A stretch of 64,000 bases of DNA from Paramecium pentaurelia (GCA_905183005.1 CAJJDO010000070.1:5828-69827), one strand, 5' to 3'; counted from the first letter of the stretch, positions 1-13,741 are shown. A program made the numbers and translations. Notes: generated from the sequence alone by a model not told the origin.

Positions 1-808
1 GAAGTCGGATATACATAGTGAACTCTAAAAGAATGTTCGGTAGGAAAATTCTTAGAATGATTTTAAATTTCTAAGGAAATTCAAAAGTGCTTGATAATTT
101 TAGCCCCAAAGTTAGTAGTTTCTGTGCATAATTACTCAATTTTAATTTTCAAATAAGTCGTAATAAGTCAAAGAATGATTTACTCCAGACATATTCACAC
201 TTTAAATAATATTATTTCAATCTGAATCTTTTTTTGCATTCAAGACAAGTAAATTTTAAATCTAAATCATCCTATTGAATCTATACTGTTCTCAAAACCA
301 ACTATTATTTGGAGCCAAAAGTATATAGTTAAGACAGTATGGCCACAAAATATTCAAATATTAATTTGGTAATCACAAAAATCAGCAATAAAATATGGAA
401 ATAAATTGAATAAGAAATTTAATTGAAAAATAAAATGAATAAACTTTATTCATAACTCATATTTTATCATGTTATTATTATTGATTCATTATTTTGGATA
501 ACTTAAGAATAGATTCATTTTAGTATAAAATCTTCAGACAAAAATTCCTTTCACAAATAGATAATCCTAATTCTATATATAATTCAGGATTAATTGAAAA
601 TAGAGAGATCTCTTACTATTCTTTCAAGGTTAGGAAGCATGAAAAAATAATTATTTTAAAGCTGATATTGAAGTTAGTGATTACAACATAAGAGGTAGCA
701 ATGAAAATTGTCTAGAAGAAGAGTAAGGAGTGGATTGTTTGTGTTAAGGTTTGGATGTCTGCTGAAGGCTGACTTTCGAAAGATATCAGATTACAGCACC
801 ATTCCTTA

Positions 809-2057
809 CCCTATTAATTTAGGTATTGATTGGAAGGAGGGTTAAAGGAAGTCTGGTTAATCTGTGGAAGATTTGCGATCCCATTTTTTTTTATTTATGT
901 AATCAGAGGGTTGAATCCCAGCTTTGTATCCAAGGTTTCCATCAAGTTGTAATCCTGAGGAGTCAAAAAGATTATATTAGAAAATTTGAAGAATTATTAA
1001 ATAAATTCTAAATCCATAATAAAAATACTATCATTTTTATTAAGAACTCTTTGTATCTTTAGGAAGATACAAAAGTTAACACAATAGTATAACTCGAGGG
1101 TCTGAAAGAGATACTATTAGATTACGAACTAGCTCCCAAGCAGTAAATAATTTCTATTAAAGGACTAACTTGACCTTACTATTGAAGTAAATTAAAAAAA
1201 TTGCCAACAATTATTTAAATCTGATCCAATATTCAAATTTTCTAGGATACTATATTTAAACCAGTTAGGAAACCTCATTTAGCTTTCTCCTTCCTTTATT
1301 TTTGAAACAAATGAAATATTTTTCAAAAAATTTATATTTTATCCTAAATTAGAACTCAATTATGGATGAGGGAACAAAATTTCATTAATTTATTTGCATT
1401 TTATTGTACCAGAGTACCAGAGGAAACCAAAATCTATGAAGAAATGTGGTAGAGAACAAAGACTTATATCTTAATTTACATTATATCATCATCGTTTTTA
1501 TTTGATCTGAAAAAATCATTAATTCAATTCTTCAACTAAAATTGTATTTTTTCTTATGCCATCTGTGATTTTATTTAAATAAACTGAAATATTAGAAGAG
1601 ATCATTAATTCTTAAAATAGAAATTCTTCAGTATATGGAAGATTATTACGATATGGAAATTTAGATTTTTGCTTAAAATAAATAATTCTAGCGATAAAGA
1701 TCTTTTTTTTTAAGGATGAACAAATGATGATAGTGATAATGATAATGATGATGATGAAAATGTTTTTCCAAATCAAAATTTTAAGTCACATCTCATCATA
1801 AATATTGCCATTAGTATTCATTTACTTATTAGCATTATTTTGATTGTCATTTTACATTTTAAATAAAGAAGAAGAAAAAAAAACTAAGTAAAGAAATGCT
1901 ATATTCATTATTAATTATTATGATCTAAATATTAATAGAGCATAGTAAAAAATTTATTTTTTTATCTATTATTTCAGAAATTATAACTCTAAAATTAAGC
2001 ATCTAGTCTGTTAAATTTTAAAATAATCTATTTTAATAATGTCAAAGAATAAGTGTA
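809..2057 (+). repeat. First copy of 1.25-kb exact duplication
   Basis: This block is repeated at 2060-3308 with a constant offset of 1251 bases. I saw no mismatch between copies, including homopolymer runs and a GAT/ATG microsatellite near 1725-1762. The copies are separated by two non-repeat positions, one of which is N (2059). A single N between two identical blocks is what results when two overlapping contigs are laid end to end rather than merged, so this is probably one genomic copy. Confidence 0.95.
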
Positions 2058-2058
2058 C

Positions 2059-2059
2059 N
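2059..2059. other. Assembly gap symbol (single N)
   Basis: One undetermined base sits exactly at the junction of two identical 1.25-kb blocks. It marks a probable contig join of arbitrary size. Confidence 0.9.
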
Positions 2060-3308
2060 CCCTATTAATTTAGGTATTGATTGGAAGGAGGGTTAAAGGA
2101 AGTCTGGTTAATCTGTGGAAGATTTGCGATCCCATTTTTTTTTATTTATGTAATCAGAGGGTTGAATCCCAGCTTTGTATCCAAGGTTTCCATCAAGTTG
2201 TAATCCTGAGGAGTCAAAAAGATTATATTAGAAAATTTGAAGAATTATTAAATAAATTCTAAATCCATAATAAAAATACTATCATTTTTATTAAGAACTC
2301 TTTGTATCTTTAGGAAGATACAAAAGTTAACACAATAGTATAACTCGAGGGTCTGAAAGAGATACTATTAGATTACGAACTAGCTCCCAAGCAGTAAATA
2401 ATTTCTATTAAAGGACTAACTTGACCTTACTATTGAAGTAAATTAAAAAAATTGCCAACAATTATTTAAATCTGATCCAATATTCAAATTTTCTAGGATA
2501 CTATATTTAAACCAGTTAGGAAACCTCATTTAGCTTTCTCCTTCCTTTATTTTTGAAACAAATGAAATATTTTTCAAAAAATTTATATTTTATCCTAAAT
2601 TAGAACTCAATTATGGATGAGGGAACAAAATTTCATTAATTTATTTGCATTTTATTGTACCAGAGTACCAGAGGAAACCAAAATCTATGAAGAAATGTGG
2701 TAGAGAACAAAGACTTATATCTTAATTTACATTATATCATCATCGTTTTTATTTGATCTGAAAAAATCATTAATTCAATTCTTCAACTAAAATTGTATTT
2801 TTTCTTATGCCATCTGTGATTTTATTTAAATAAACTGAAATATTAGAAGAGATCATTAATTCTTAAAATAGAAATTCTTCAGTATATGGAAGATTATTAC
2901 GATATGGAAATTTAGATTTTTGCTTAAAATAAATAATTCTAGCGATAAAGATCTTTTTTTTTAAGGATGAACAAATGATGATAGTGATAATGATAATGAT
3001 GATGATGAAAATGTTTTTCCAAATCAAAATTTTAAGTCACATCTCATCATAAATATTGCCATTAGTATTCATTTACTTATTAGCATTATTTTGATTGTCA
3101 TTTTACATTTTAAATAAAGAAGAAGAAAAAAAAACTAAGTAAAGAAATGCTATATTCATTATTAATTATTATGATCTAAATATTAATAGAGCATAGTAAA
3201 AAATTTATTTTTTTATCTATTATTTCAGAAATTATAACTCTAAAATTAAGCATCTAGTCTGTTAAATTTTAAAATAATCTATTTTAATAATGTCAAAGAA
3301 TAAGTGTA
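2060..3308 (+). repeat. Second copy of 1.25-kb exact duplication
   Basis: Second copy of 809-2057. At its right end the sequence continues into unique DNA, whereas the first copy ends at the N. This fits the left contig ending at 2058 and the right contig beginning at 2060. It contains no recognisable gene. Confidence 0.95.
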
Positions 3309-6300
3309 TCACTATTATGATAGAGATAATAAAAATAACTGGGTTCATCATAGATGTTTTCAATTATTTTATATCTGATTTACTTCTCCCATCCTATATC
3401 ATTATCATAAAGAAGGTGATGCATACCAAAAACACGATACACATAAATATATAACATTCATTCACAAATAATGGAATTATGATTATTTTGATAAATAATT
3501 CTAAATCCTCAAAAATAAAAAAAATGAACCAATAATTCTGAAGTTCAAGCAGGAAATAGAGACCTAATTCAAAGCAAAGGTTAAACTAAGAGAACCAATT
3601 GCCCTAGTTGGCAAGCGGAAGAACATCGAGGGAAGGAGGATTTTTCTCCCCTACCTTAACTAATTATTAGCAATAATGTATTAGATTAGAACCCTGAACT
3701 AGATAAGATAAAGCAAAGCCATCGACTATATGTGCTCTCTTAATTTCAAAGGGAGTACAAATAGATTCTTCAGAACTAGGTGTTTAATTATTATCTAGTT
3801 AACTGATAATTGTTGATAATTTTTTAAATACCACAAATTAACATTCTACTCAATCGCAATTAATTAAAATCCTAAGAACGTTTCATAATAAGGAATAATA
3901 AATTGACTAAGTTCTTGTATAAATATTCCCCTAGGAACTAACTGATATATCACCATATATGAAATCTTATGGTTTAATTAATTAGTAAGGTGAATGATAT
4001 ATGTTCATAAAATGAGTTCTTCCCCTCTTTGGCACCTCTTTGTTATCCAGTTAGTGGATAGGCAATAAAAGGAGTCCTTCATATTATGAAATGGGGGAAA
4101 AATTTTATTCTAGTTGATATAAATAAAAAATCTATGTGACTCTAAGAAGAATATAGTTGATAAGTTTAATTGATAGTATAAATTATCCCTGCTATTTGGA
4201 AATAAAATAATTTTCTCACTTGAAAGTTAATTTGAGTAAAATATCTTAAAAATGGCTAGAGAGAGAGAAACAAAATTAAATTAATTAAATAATTCATAAA
4301 TGCTTTATTAAAATAGTTAAAATGAGTTAGTTAAATGTAGAAAATTATAATCTGAGTGCCTGTAAGATAACAGTAGACTAGTCAAGCCTTAAGTCTTTGC
4401 TTAAGGAGATGTAAACTAATGAAATAAGGAAGAAAAATTAACTAATTGAAACCCATTTGACACTTTTCACTAGCTATACATAAACACTTATGTTAATGCA
4501 ATAAGTAAGAAATCTTGAGATTCCAGTATCTCCCCTGAAATCTTGGCTTTGATGATATGAAAATATTGAAGTTCCAATCTTTTCAGAATTAGGAGGATCT
4601 CTTCATTGTGTCACATGTGGAAAATATCCGATTTTAGGGATGCATCAAAGTTTCTTAAAAGTGCTGATAAAAAATGAATGAGTATTAAAATAAAATAAAT
4701 GAATATTATTAAAAATATCTAAAAGTTTATTCGATTACATAAAGAATTGATTCTCATCTATTATTATTTGCTTAAGAGATCAAAATTAATGCCATATTTT
4801 TTAGGAATTTGTATTGATTTCTGTTTATTTCAGTATCCTTGTTTGTAATTGTTAAATTATTATTGATAACAAATCCTAGAGTAAAAAGAAACATAACAGG
4901 TAAGTATTGAAAAAATTCATACGTAATAGTGACAGGAGGATCTGATTGTCTTGGAAAAAATATGTATCCAATTTGCTAAATAAGGATTCAATATTTTGAG
5001 AGTGACAAAAAAGAATGAACTCTATAAATTATTAAAACATTTTCAAGTCGAAACCATAATAATAATTGCGGATTTTACTTAAAATCCTTCAATAGAATTT
5101 ATGAAAGATTTAACTTTGAATTAAGATATTTAGATACTTCAACTTTGGTAAATGATGCCGATTATTAATAAAATTTAGAATTTAGATGGAATAAATATGT
5201 TGTTAACATAATTGTCTTATTCATTTTCTAAGGTTTATTCTTGTATAGCTTGTGCATTTATTTATTTATTATGGTATAATGATAATCAATCTTCTTCAGA
5301 GTATAATTGTATATGTGAATTCAGCATTTAAGCCAAAAGAAATAAACCTGGTGAGTGAGGTATAAAAGAATTTTAGGTATGAACTTATAAAGCTTAACTT
5401 AATTATTCGGTATACATGTTGTAAAATAATATATTTAAAGTAATCAAAAATTTTTTGCTTCTAACTATGAAATATAATAATAAAAAGAGCATAATAAATT
5501 AATTATCTTCATTTACTTATCAACAGCTTCAGTTCTCTATGCTAAACAAACCAATATCAACAACTATAATTAAAATTAAAAGAGCAATTACTGTTACATA
5601 ATTTTAATCATCCTTTCATCAAATAAATTAATTTTGCTAATCATTAATCCAAATGATAACTTTCGATAGCAAAAGACCAAAATTCTGCTTAAATACCAAT
5701 ATAATGATATAAATCAATATTCATATTACAAGTTTCATTCATTATTTGATTAGAAATTTAAGTTCACTCTGCTCTTTTTTTATTTAGATAACACTTAATA
5801 TTTTCTGCACTTTGATAGCAATAAATAAAAATTTAAAAGAAATATCATATAAGTTAATTATTTCTATAAAACTACTTTTGTCATCTTTACCTCTATACAT
5901 ATTCATCTGGAATATTTATATATTTTTGAATATTAAAATCGTATTGCTCCCAATATTTATGTAGATGATGTCATATTAATATTGAAAATAATATCTTATA
6001 CTATTTAATTAAGTATTAAGACCTCATCTCAATTTAGAAGTCATCCCCATTAAAATCGATAATTCTTAAATACTAAAGAATTTCTTAAATTTTAATTTTA
6101 GTAATTATCATTTAATTATGAAATTTTGTGTTTTTATTTAGAAAAATGTTACTTTAATACATTTTATTATAAAGTAATTTCATAATAAACTGGTAGATTT
6201 GTTAAACAATACATATCATATTGAGTTCTTAAAAAAAAGAAATTAGGATAAATAGATTTGATTTGAATTATATTATAATAATTTAAATCTATTTACTTTA

Positions 6301-6800
6301 TATTTATTTAAAGAAGTGTTAGAAGTATACTATATTTAATAAGACAATAATTATGGTGATGTTATCTATATAGTTTTTTATTGATTCATTTGCTTATTTT
6401 GCAATTATACTAATGCTTAGCTAAAAGTATTTCAATTTAATAGATAGAGAATTCAAATTTGTTGTAATTCATATCTTAAGATTTAAAATCTTCTAATTTC
6501 AAGCATAATACTTAGAAATATTATTTTAATATTAAATAAGATTTAATATAAACTAAAATAAGGGCAAACAAACATCACTGATAGGCAAAAAGCAAACGAA
6601 AATTATAAAAAATAAAAAGTAAAGGGCTTTAAATTAGTATAAATTTTTGAAAAAAGATGATAAATTTGAAGAAGGTTGCAAAGTTAAATATTTAATCCTT
6701 CTCCAAGCGATGCATAAACTATAAGAGGTTGGGATTCAAATTATTTTTTAGGAGAATTATTAGTATAAAAAATATAAGGCATCAAAACAATTAGTATAAA

Positions 6801-6900
6801 GCCCAACAACTGACTCAACCAGCAAATCATAACCACCGAGACCCCGTCGACACCGCATTATCAAGGGCCATACACCGGAGATAAGAGATGTATGATAACC
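6801..6900. other. GC-rich island, possible structured RNA
   Basis: About 100 bases are markedly richer in G and C than everything around them (for example ACCGAGACCCCGTCGACACC at 6832-6851). No domain is recognisable in any frame. In AT-rich ciliate DNA, structured non-coding RNA genes often appear as GC islands, but I could not match this to a tRNA, 5S, snRNA, SRP, RNase P or telomerase RNA. It lies just upstream of a TPR relic. Confidence 0.3.
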
Positions 6901-7114
6901 CTAATGAAGTTTAACGAAAGCGATATAAATAAATCAGGCATATGCATTGGCTTACATTAAAAGAAACCTTTTTGGTTGATTAGAAAGAAACCATAAATTC
7001 TTATACTAAAGGTATAGAGATTGATCTTAAATGCGAATTTGCACCATGAATAGAATTCTTCATTTATTGGATCTTTATGATTATTATTTTAAGATTTCTA
7101 GATAAGTTTTGGAA

Positions 7115-8190
7115 TGGAATCTATTCAAGAAGCACTTAAGGATTATAATTAGGCTTTATAATTCAAATCTCTGTCTATAACAATAGTAATAACATAAATA
7201 ATTACAATAAGCTCAAGGACATATGAAATATTTTTGATTCAAGTCCTTTTATTGAGGAAGTTAGGAAAAAATAATGAATCCCTTTAAGATTACTAATATT
7301 ATAACAAAAAGATGAAAATAATTTAATTATTGCCTCATTATATTGAACAACAAGAAATCTCCTCTTTAGCCTTATTTTTTATATTATCGAGCTTTATTTA
7401 GCGTTTATATCATACTTATAGGCAATGACATAAATCACTGCGTTAAAAATACTTCATTTGAATCAAATTAAGAAGATAATGAGATCAATTAATATCCTTA
7501 CCCTATTTGCAATTAATTCTACTGATTGAAAATAGAAGTGCAAATGGCATCTTTTTAACTGACCAAAAAAAAGGATTAAAATAGAAAAAAATTTAGGGAG
7601 TTTGCTGAATAACTTGCTGAAATTAAAATGAAGACTATCTCAGTCATATCCTAGGTGAGAAGCTCGAAGATAAATGATTAAGAGATATACTCTTATAACC
7701 AGTTTAGTGCAATTGAATTAGAAAAAAATTTCTATGGCTAACAATTATAAAGATGCTAATTTTTTTGTCAAATTAATAGGTATTTCATTATTGATTTTAA
7801 AACTATATCACTATGCAATATTTTCTTATAATAAAGCAATCTAATTAGACCCCAACTTTGCTATGGCATATACTAATAAGGGTTAATAATAAATTATAAT
7901 AGGCTATTCTTTAAAAATACAAGTTTTGTGATAAGAAAATAAATGATCAAAAGATGTGTAGTGATGGAATTCTATACTTTGATAATGCAATCTTATTAGA
8001 TTCAAACTAAGCTAATACCTATAATAATAAAGATATATATATTATTATATTGATTTTGTAAACAATTAAGGATATCAGTTTGGATAGAGAAATTAAAGAA
8101 ATATGATGAATCTTTAGCGAATTTCATTCATGCATGATTTATTGATTCAAAATATTCATAAGCGTATATGAGTAAAGGTAATATTTAATA
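7115..8190 (+). pseudogene. Relic of a tetratricopeptide-repeat (TPR) gene
   Basis: Several TPR-like helices can be read, but in different frames and separated by TGA codons. One motif lies just after the ATG at 7115 (EALKDYNQAL). A clear one is at about 7826-7880 (YNKAIQLDPNFAMAYTNKG). Weaker ones are at about 7980-8030 (AILLDSNQANTYNNK) and 8130-8170 (FIDSKYSQAYMSKG). I could not connect them with introns of normal Paramecium size. TPR proteins form large families in ciliates, so a decayed member is plausible. A live gene with many unrecognised introns is less likely. Confidence 0.45.
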
Positions 8191-8500
8191 TACTAACAAG
8201 GTGATTAATAATGAAATATCAAAATAATAATTAAAAATGTCAAAGATGAAAAAGTAATAATATTCTATTGATACTTAAGTGAAAAATTTTTTTTTTCCTC
8301 ATCAATAATAAATTTCTTAGATTCCTATCTACCTACATTTTCCTTTGACTAAAATCTCTCCTCCATTTATTTTATATAGATGGTTTGGTTATATATTAAA
8401 TTGGATATAGATCCATCAGTGAATAACAAGTTCCTGAAAAAAAATTAGAAATATTCAAAAAAAGAAAACAAATTTATTGATACTCAATAATCATACTAAG

Positions 8501-11500
8501 TCAAAGTTATCCCTCCAAATCAAATTAGTTTTACTTAAATTCTAAGTTTCTGATAATTGCTTAATATGAACTGTTCATGATAATTTGTGATATTTCTCTT
8601 ACCTTCTAAGTATCTAAATTAAAGGAATTCCAATCTGAATTAGGATTTTATATATCAATTTTTTATCCTAATTGATTATAAAATAAACATTAATAATCTT
8701 ATATGGATATTGGAGAACATAATAAAGTTACATTTCCATTGTTTAGATTTACATAAATAGATATTCCATTATGTTCTTTATTTGCATGTAAATTTAGATT
8801 TCCCATTTTTAATTCTTTGTTGCATGAATATGTACAGAAAGTCTTTGAACAGAATAAGCACATTGAAAATCCTCCACGTTTCTAATCCTTATTATAAAAT
8901 CCACAAGTAAAACATTTTTTAGTAAAGAATTTATTATAAAATTCTATAAATGTTAATCCAATTATACTTTTTATTTGATCTTCTAATTAGTATTAATTTA
9001 TTAAAAAATATTAATCATAATTTTCTTATTTAACTATTTATTTTTGGAATTCTATAGCTTAGTAAGCTAATTCATCCTATATATCTAATGATAAAGCTAA
9101 TTAAGTTTTAATTTCATTTCCTATATTATATTAATTGCAACTAAAAATGGCTTCAACTTTAAATCTCTACAAATCTTTTTCAATAACAACATATTTTTAA
9201 ATTAAGGATAATATATTTAAAATCAAATTGTTTTCTGTTTGAAATTGGAATTATTCTATAATTTTAATTTTTGCTGCTTCCATATTTGTAGCATTCAATA
9301 TTAAGAGTAATTAATGGAATACTAAATTTTTTTTAATTCCGTATATACTCTGATAAATTATGAAATAAAGAAATTAGCAAATCAAAGAAAATATTATAAT
9401 ATGTTTCAGAAAGAGTTTTTAATGTAGAAATTTGGTCTTCAAATAAATTGACAACTGAATTTTTTGTGACAAACAATTAAAGATCCTAATTAAAGGATTC
9501 TACATCTAAATTAGTCAATTACCTTTATATAGGTAAAGTAATTGTACAAGGTAATTTACACACAGGACATCCAATCTTAACCCAATCAGGATCATTTTAT
9601 CTTCTATATTATTAATCACTTTCAAATCTTTCTATTAAACAAGAAGAATGAAAATAGTGTTTACAATTTGCTACTCCAATATCAATCAAATTAAATTAGT
9701 TATTTCTGAAACATTATAAGCGCTCCTTCGAAATGATAGAAAAATTTGAAGTTTAAGGTTTCTTAATCAATAACATTAAGACTACACTTGATTATTAACT
9801 TAGAGGTAATTTACATGATGAACATACTTTTCCATCATTTTCATCATTATTATCCTTAATTTTATTACTCTCAAGCATATTTTATATAAATTCTGATTTT
9901 TACAATTTATTATATTTCTCCTTAAATTGATTCTTCTTATTTTATAAATTAATTTTCGTATCTTTTACTTATGATTATTACGATATAACAGCAGGTGTAA
10001 CAACAATAATTAATTTATTGATTTCTGATATCAATAGTTAAATTTTTTGAATATCATCTTTACTTTAAGTTTCTCTCAAAATTTATTCAAGTTAAATAAT
10101 TAAAATGGGAGCATAAGTTTAAAATTCTTATTCCATAAAATAGTTTGCTGCTACGATTTAAATATAAAGCAACTAATATGCCTAAATCTAAGCAAATCCT
10201 TCTGTGATTAATAAATCGAGGTTTTTTTTAATATATTCTATCTCACAATATCTCTTTAAAATATTTTAAAGGATTATTCTATAATTATTTGTTTTAAATA
10301 ATTCAACATCCCAAGATATACCATTTCCAAAATGAATCTCATTTTCTGATTTATTATTTTCGACTAATTTTTCAACAATTTAACAATTAATTGAAGTTTT
10401 AATGTTAAAAATTGCTGGATCATAAATAACTCTATATTCTGATTTTAATTTCAATTATTTTAATGTTTAATCTACTTCACAAATTTATAAGACATGATCT
10501 GGAAGATTAGAGCAAACTTAAATACCCATTTCTCTAAACTTAGACTCAATATCAGTAAAAGAGAGAAATGTTGAAAGATTGTAAAAATTTTAGATTACTT
10601 TTGCTAATGATAATTTCAAATCTCTTGGTAATTCTTTTAAGGTTGAACAACAAACATTATACATATCAAGATCAGAACTTAGAATTTTTAATAATAAACA
10701 ACTATTTAATAATATAAATAAATATACCATAATATTTTATCACTTCCAAATTTCTCAATTTTTCTAATGTTCATTATTTTAATTAAATCCTAAAATCCTT
10801 CATTTTCATATAAAAACAAATAAATCCTCAAAAACGAACTATCAAAAGATTCAAGTATCACTTTATCTTATTAATTAGTCAAACCCAAATAAATTTATTC
10901 AATTAATTTATTTTGACAAAACTAAACTGAAACATAAATCTATAAACATTTTGATAAGACATCATAAAAGATAAACTTAAGTTCTTTCTTATTTTCTTAT
11001 AGCACATCAAGTAAATAAGATTCAAATTTTGTTCCAGATGAAAAATTCTTCAAAAAATATAAATACGACAAGAAAAATGTGAATACTCTTTCAACAACAG
11101 TTATATTTTTGATTAAAACCAAATAAATTTTTGATAATCTATCAAATTATTCCTATAGACTCAAGTTTTTATTCTTTATGTATTTTTTATATGCCTCACT
11201 CAATTAAACATCAACTGATATACCTATACATTTCTTTTTCAAAATCTAATATGATTATATTAGTAATAATTTAGAAATATTTTCTTAAAATTAAAGGGTA
11301 CTAAATTAAGAACTAAATAGTTTTTAAATTCCATCTAAAAACACTGAAATTGCCATCCCTTAAAAAATAAAAAAGTACACCATATCCTACAAATCTTATA
11401 GCAATATTGTTAAATTTTTCTCTAATATATCCAAATGTTAAGGTTTAATTTAATCATAACAATTTAAATAGGATGTTATTGTAAATTAATCATATTTAAA

Positions 11501-13145
11501 ATTTTGAATGATTTCTTTAGTAATTTATCCATTTATAAACTGTTAATAATAATCTCCAAGTACTTACTGAAGTTATTAACCACAAATTTTATCAAAAAAA
11601 CTATATTCATATCTTGATCTGAAGATTTATAAACTTTATAATTAAGAGAATGATGATATTGGTGCTTGAGAGTGTACTAAAATTGATAAATCTCTAATCT
11701 TATCATAAATATTTTAGACATATTGATGGCTAAAGAATATTTATTGTAATCTTTCTGCTACATATTAATTGTGTTATGAATGAATTTCAGAGAGATGCAA
11801 TCCTATAGTAATTTCAGTTGATTTTTTATAAGCTTAAATATAGTTTTTCACTGCCTAAGCCATTTCCAAATATACATAATATTATGTATATGCAAATAGT
11901 AAACTCTTTATAGATTATAGATTAATTAAATAATCATCCATCAAATTATCATATTTGGTTACTTTTTACTTTTTCTGTAACCACATTGATTAATATTATT
12001 TTAAATAACTTACTTATATAAATTACTTAAATTAATAATCAGCATAAAACCTAAACAATAAACTATTTATTTATAAAGCTGGCTATGGTCCTTAACTTTC
12101 TAGTAATACTTGAACTTCAAATATATCTTCTAATATAGTCTGTTTAGACTCTTATGTTAATTTTGATTAAAAAATTTGTGATAGTAAAATTATGAAACAT
12201 AGTCTTGATTCTGTAAACCAATAACACATTTTAAAAAGAATTGTATTTAAATATAATGCTTACTAAAAAATTCTATAGTATTCCTCAATATCATATTCAG
12301 AATCTATAACTTCTTTGAAAGGAGTTATCAACCACTTTTCACTTATGTGATAAAATTTTAGTATTCTAACATTGAATATATCATGATCCTATTTTATTCT
12401 TTTCATAAGTTGTAAATATATTGTACACAAAGTTTTTATGAAATTTTCGATTTTCTTTTTTAGAGAATCTGATATTTTATTTAACTCTTAGTTGTAATCA
12501 AACTTAGAGACTCCTTGATGTTTTGAACAAAATCCAGATGGTAAAATTATTTATTCATCTCCACAATCGCATGCTCCACCAATATTATTCTTTATTATAC
12601 ATTTGTGATCTATTCAATTTCAAAAACATACTTAGATGTATATCAGGATTAAAACATTTATAGCAGTACAAATGATGAGGATCAGAGGAGCAAGTAAAAC
12701 ATTTGAATGAAAGTTCTCCATTTTATATATTAGCTCCACAAACTGATTTTACTTGACTTTCTGCATTTTTCCAAATAGCAAATTCATCGTCTTCATCACT
12801 TATAAACAATTTAAATATCTAGGTTTCATCTATATCTTCTAAATAATTAAGTGAGAATGCCCTAAGTTACTCCTCTAATTTATTTTAAGGATCCTATTAT
12901 AATTAAGACAAGATATTCATCAATAAAGATATTTATATTGATATATTAGTGATAATATTTAATTTTTTATTATAATCAAGTCTAATTCCTAATTTATTCT
13001 GAAATTAACAACTAGAATAAGAACTTTAGTTTTTTATTTATCTCAAACTTTGCGATCTATTTATATATTCAAAATTTGATATTTTTTCTATTAATTTTTA
13101 AAATTTAAGCAATTTATTGAATAAATCATAATATCTACTATTCAT
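8501..13145 (-). CDS. UBR1-type N-recognin E3 ubiquitin ligase (one apparent frameshift)
   Basis: Predicted to recognise N-degron substrates and ubiquitinate them. The start is the ATG at 13145. A UBR-box zinc finger lies near residues 125-195 with the expected Cys/His spacing: CGAN, CFTC, HHLYCYKC, then GGACDCGD and GFCSKHQG. A RING-H2 follows in the C-terminal third (CSSC, CKHYFHSSCL, CPVCK). The last 200 residues carry a Cys/His cluster (CLFCSKTFCTYSC) and an NEHNG-like segment as in the UBR C-terminal autoinhibitory region. I placed introns at 12610-12631 (22 nt) and 10702-10727 (26 nt). The downstream frame is reached only if one T is removed from the T8 run at 9327-9334. With that correction the spliced length is a multiple of three (about 1,531 aa), close to UBR1 size. 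UBR identity is firm. The frameshift may be a sequencing error or an inactivating mutation. Confidence 0.88.
9327..9334 (-). other. Homopolymer frameshift site in the UBR gene
   Basis: A run of eight T (A8 in the coding strand). Upstream of it the frame encodes HNLSEYIRNQK. Downstream, convincing protein resumes only in the +1 frame (LLLILNATNMEAAKIK). No GT...AG intron joins the two. Dropping one base restores a continuous reading frame. Confidence 0.6.
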
Positions 13146-13434
13146 TATTATTTTATTCAAAAATTCTAAAATATCAAAATTAAGTTGGAACTTGATTTAA
13201 TTATATTATGAAAGCTAATAAAAATCATTATAGCAATATTTTTTAATTGGCTACATTAAGCTCTGAGAGAATCTAAAATTATACCAATTCGAATCATAAC
13301 TCAAGCTTTTGAAAGAACTCAATAATGAATATTATACTGTTGTTCAAACCTGATTTACATGAAATTTTTTTAAGGACTTATGAGATCTCAACTTCGATAT
13401 AAATAAGATAGAGAGAAAGCACAAGAGGCTTAAG

Positions 13435-13733
13435 ATGAGTTCTTAGAGTACGTCTAAAGGCAGGTCTATTTATGAAACTACCTTGAAAAAAGAGGAATGA
13501 GATTATGGCCAAAGAAAAATGGCTCTGAGATTTGGTAAGAATTTATAACAGAGAATTAACGATTAAAAGAATAATTGAAGCACTCAAATTATATTGATCA
13601 TACAACAAGAGATCTAACAAATATCTTAGAGACTTAATTGGAAACCAACATAAAGAGAGAATTGGTTAATGAGAGTAATTTTAAATAAGCTGGAGGCAAG
13701 AGCTTGGAAAGCAATGCCGTTACGTAATCTTGA
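13435..13733 (+). CDS. Possible short coiled-coil-like protein
   Basis: Removing a candidate 29-nt intron (13464-13492, GTCTAT...AAAG) from the ATG at 13435 gives 90 codons ending at a TGA. They include WPKKNGSEIWQEF and a hydrophilic helical stretch. The intron begins GTC and ends AAG, departing from the usual GTA...TAG, so the model is weak. No family is recognised. It lies between the UBR start and an EF-hand remnant on the other strand, and could itself be a gene relic. Confidence 0.3.
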
Positions 13734-13741
13734 TGATAATT

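Larger units (their letters stand above)
1..6780. other. Sparse AT-rich region without a convincing gene
   Basis: Apart from the duplicated block at 809-3308, I see no known protein domain here on either strand under the ciliate code. Open frames of about 140 codons exist on both strands near 600-1190, but at this base composition, with one stop codon, such lengths arise by chance. A slightly GC-richer patch lies at about 3590-3660 and contains two short inverted repeats. No telomeric repeat is visible at the window start. Low gene density is unusual compared with the rest of the window. Confidence 0.6.

Noticed and set aside
826..1011. 61-codon frame (also at 2077-2262)
   Set aside because: It would begin with TTG and end at TAA, which is Gln in this genome. 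The opposite strand has an equally long frame and no domain is seen.
1725..1762. GAT/ATG microsatellite as a possible regulatory repeat
   Set aside because: A short simple-sequence tract, present in both duplicate copies, with no associated gene.
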